Assembly: GCA_902826155.1 (NCBI GenBank)
Contig: CADEDU010000012.1
Coordinates: 26,095 to 90,094, forward strand
Direction of reading: 5' to 3'
Source: an uncultured beta proteobacterium
Lineage (GTDB): Bacteria; Pseudomonadota; Gammaproteobacteria; Burkholderiales; SG8-39
Length of the DNA stretch: 64,000 nucleotides
In this document: positions 62,610 to 64,000 of the stretch, piece by piece
How the letters are laid out: every line of letters begins with the position of its first letter
Position numbering within the stretch: position 1 is the first letter of the stretch
Position numbers and translations under genes: made by a program
The notes under the pieces: model-generated
The model's database searches: none
Told to the model about the DNA's origin: nothing
The model's input: only the letters and a program-made list of their open reading frames with translations

Positions 62610-63161
62610 ATGGCAAGCGAGCCGAACGAGGGCGCGAACTCGGGGGTCCCGGACCACGACCGGCGCGAAGCGACGCTGACCGAGATCAACTACGGCCTCA
62701 ATCGCCAGACCAACGACCGGCGCTTGTACGTCGTGCGCCGTCTCATCCAGACCCCGGGCGCGCGCGTGTTCGTGCCGCGCAGCGCGGCCGGCGCCAACCT
62801 ATTCAGCCGCATCGTCGATCTGGACGCGATTTATGCCCGATGCGAGCAGAAACTCTGGCGCCGCGCTACGTCCGATGCCATGACCGACAAGCAAGAGCTC
62901 GAGCGCCAGTTGATGGAGCTCAACACCACGCTGGTCGATATCGCCGCGCACATGGCCGTCACGCACGGCGTGGAGGACAAAGGTTTCGATGCCGCAGTCG
63001 TCGCGCGGGTACGCGACATGCGAGCGCAAGCGAAGGCGTCCAGTGATACGCCCTCCGCCGCGACCAGCAAGCCGCGCAAGGAACGCGTTGTCAATCCGGT
63101 GGTGGTCGAGCCGCCACCCGCCGAAGTAACGACCGCGGGCAGCGCGACGTCGCCTGCGTGA
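62610..63161 (+). CDS. hypothetical element protein
   Basis: 183 residues after AGGAGAGC. An N-terminal region with conserved look (EINYGLNRQTNDRRLYVVRR, LFSRIVDLDAIY) precedes a helical stretch and a disordered tail rich in Pro, Ala and Lys. No family recognised. It overlaps the next start (GTGA) and so starts a co-transcribed run with the two genes that follow. Confidence 0.65.
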   Translation: MASEPNEGANSGVPDHDRREATLTEINYGLNRQTNDRRLYVVRRLIQTPGARVFVPRSAAGANLFSRIVDLDAIYARCEQKLWRRATSDAMTDKQELERQLMELNTTLVDIAAHMAVTHGVEDKGFDAAVVARVRDMRAQAKASSDTPSAATSKPRKERVVNPVVVEPPPAEVTTAGSATSPA

Positions 63162-63469
63162 GCGAGGGGACGAGCGCGATGCGTGTGGGCGAGTTCGTCG
63201 GTTGGAGCGCGGTGGTCGGCATGTCGATCTGGGCCGGCAGCATCGCGATCGCCGATCGCGTGGACAAACCGGTCGCGGTGTGCCGCCCGCTCGCATGGGG
63301 TGCCGAATTGCTGCGCGATGCGCTCGCCGCGATCAAGCCGGGCAGTTTTCTGGACGCGACCGGGGACTCGATCCGCGTGGGCACCGCGCGTGCGTGCCTC
63401 GCGTACGTCGGCAACTACCTCCAAGTGACCCAGTCCTCGCCGCCGCAACGGGACGGAATGGCCCGATGA
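63158..63469 (+). CDS. small hypothetical membrane-associated protein
   Basis: 103 residues from GTG 63158 (ATG 63179 is possible). A hydrophobic N-terminal stretch (GEFVGWSAVVGMSIWAGSIAIA) suggests one membrane helix or an uncleaved signal. No family recognised. ATGA overlap with the following gene. Confidence 0.6.
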   Translation: MSEGTSAMRVGEFVGWSAVVGMSIWAGSIAIADRVDKPVAVCRPLAWGAELLRDALAAIKPGSFLDATGDSIRVGTARACLAYVGNYLQVTQSSPPQRDGMAR

Positions 63470-64000
63470 TCACGCCACAGAATCCGATCACGATGTGGCT
63501 GCGCGTCGGCTACTTGTGGCTGTGGCTAGTCGGGGTAACGTTCTTCGCCTGCTACGCGACGCTTGGCAATGAATCGCTCGCGCGTTTCGCGACCGACGCG
63601 CTCGGCGCCGAAGCGTTCGCGATGCTGAGCGAACGTGGCGCGCTCAAGCTTTACACCGCGGCGGTCGCGGCCAACGTGCACGAAGTGCTCCCGTTTCTTG
63701 CACTGGGTGCAGCGCTCGGCGCGCTGTGCCGCCTGATCGATTGGTCGCGCCGCTTCTTCAAGAGGCGCGCCGCCGCGCGGGTGAACGTCGTCACGGATCG
63801 GTTCGGTGGCCGCGTCATCATGCATCAAGCGGCGCTCGAGCACGATCCCAACGCCGCCATGCCGCTGTTGCGCCTGAGCAAGCGCGAACCCGTGCCTGCC
63901 GGCGCATCACCGATCGAGCGCGAGGTCTTAGCGCTACTCGCGGCGCACCCAGAGATCCCGGCCGATCCCGACGGCGTGCACGGCGTGTCGCTCTTCGACC
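63466..64000 (+). CDS. membrane protein, 5' part only (runs off the window)
   Basis: An open frame from ATG 63466 has no stop before the window ends (178 codons). Two membrane helices are visible: VGYLWLWLVGVTFFACYATL and HEVLPFLALGAALGALCRL, then a basic stretch (RRFFKRRAAAR) and a soluble part that ends SPIEREVLALLAAHPEIPADP and HGVSLFD. The arrangement resembles large cytoplasmic-domain proteins of conjugation systems; the final HGVSLF could be the start of an HD-type domain, a guess only. The family cannot be decided from this part. Confidence 0.65.
   Translation, partial: MITPQNPITMWLRVGYLWLWLVGVTFFACYATLGNESLARFATDALGAEAFAMLSERGALKLYTAAVAANVHEVLPFLALGAALGALCRLIDWSRRFFKRRAAARVNVVTDRFGGRVIMHQAALEHDPNAAMPLLRLSKREPVPAGASPIEREVLALLAAHPEIPADPDGVHGVSLFD

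Overview
The window comes from a high-GC proteobacterium, most likely a betaproteobacterium of the Burkholderiales type. The evidence is two Bug/TctC-type periplasmic binding proteins that stand without permease genes, a lysine/alanine-rich extended RpoD in an rpsU-yqeY-dnaG-rpoD cluster, and a chromosome rich in Liv-type ABC transporters and CoxMSL-type molybdenum hydroxylase genes. No taxon is assigned beyond that.

Positions 1-25 kb are a catabolic and transport neighbourhood. It opens with the 3' end of a class III aminotransferase and a Liv-type ABC transporter in which permease and ATPase are fused (449-3942). A molybdate importer modABC follows (4003-6702); its modA start codon lies inside a 10-bp inverted repeat with the geometry of a ModE operator. 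After a TetR regulator, two decayed gene fragments, an O6-methylguanine methyltransferase and a XerD-type recombinase, one strand carries a cluster (10276-21991). It holds a NicX-like ring-opening dioxygenase, a CoxG-like protein, a three-subunit molybdenum hydroxylase, a Liv binding protein, a flavin-dependent monooxygenase of the acyl-CoA dehydrogenase fold, a VOC protein and a second Liv transporter. Together these look like uptake, Mo-dependent hydroxylation and ring cleavage of an N-heteroaromatic acid (inference). A Gdx-type SMR exporter, an AcuI-like reductase, a KstD-like flavoprotein and a Bug protein follow.

Positions 26.4-36.3 kb are core genes: ybaK, folB, plsY, tsaD, then the macromolecular synthesis cluster rpsU-yqeY-dnaG-rpoD and a glutathione reductase gene. 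Positions 36.3-39.6 kb are a small minus-strand operon (enolase-superfamily dehydratase, zinc alcohol dehydrogenase, Bug protein) for a sugar-acid-like substrate.

A CAU tRNA gene at 39761-39834 marks the edge of an integrative element that runs to the end of the window. The tRNA has no encoded CCA and is followed by short direct repeats. The element carries degraded sequence, an AlpA regulator, an SSB-RecE-RecT recombination module, a DUF932 protein, a DUF1778/GNAT toxin-antitoxin pair with a palindromic operator, and a five-gene defence-like operon (46094-52572: C5 methyltransferase, MORC/MutL-like GHKL ATPase, Z1 helicase-like protein, DUF4420 nuclease, Vsr-like nuclease). After that come conjugation-type genes: a PilT/TraJ-like ATPase, an FKBP isomerase, small unknown genes, a CHC2-Toprim primase-like protein, a TraU-like secreted protein and a VirB1-like transglycosylase.

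The two most unusual items are both in the element. One is an adjacent pair that encodes a sigma-factor-like/ParB-like fusion and a NusA-like protein lacking the C-terminal repeats (59210-61378). The other is a structured region at 57875-57953 that displays a CUCCUCCU anti-Shine-Dalgarno loop and ends in a T-run, a candidate regulatory RNA. No integrase gene, CRISPR array or rRNA gene is visible in the window.
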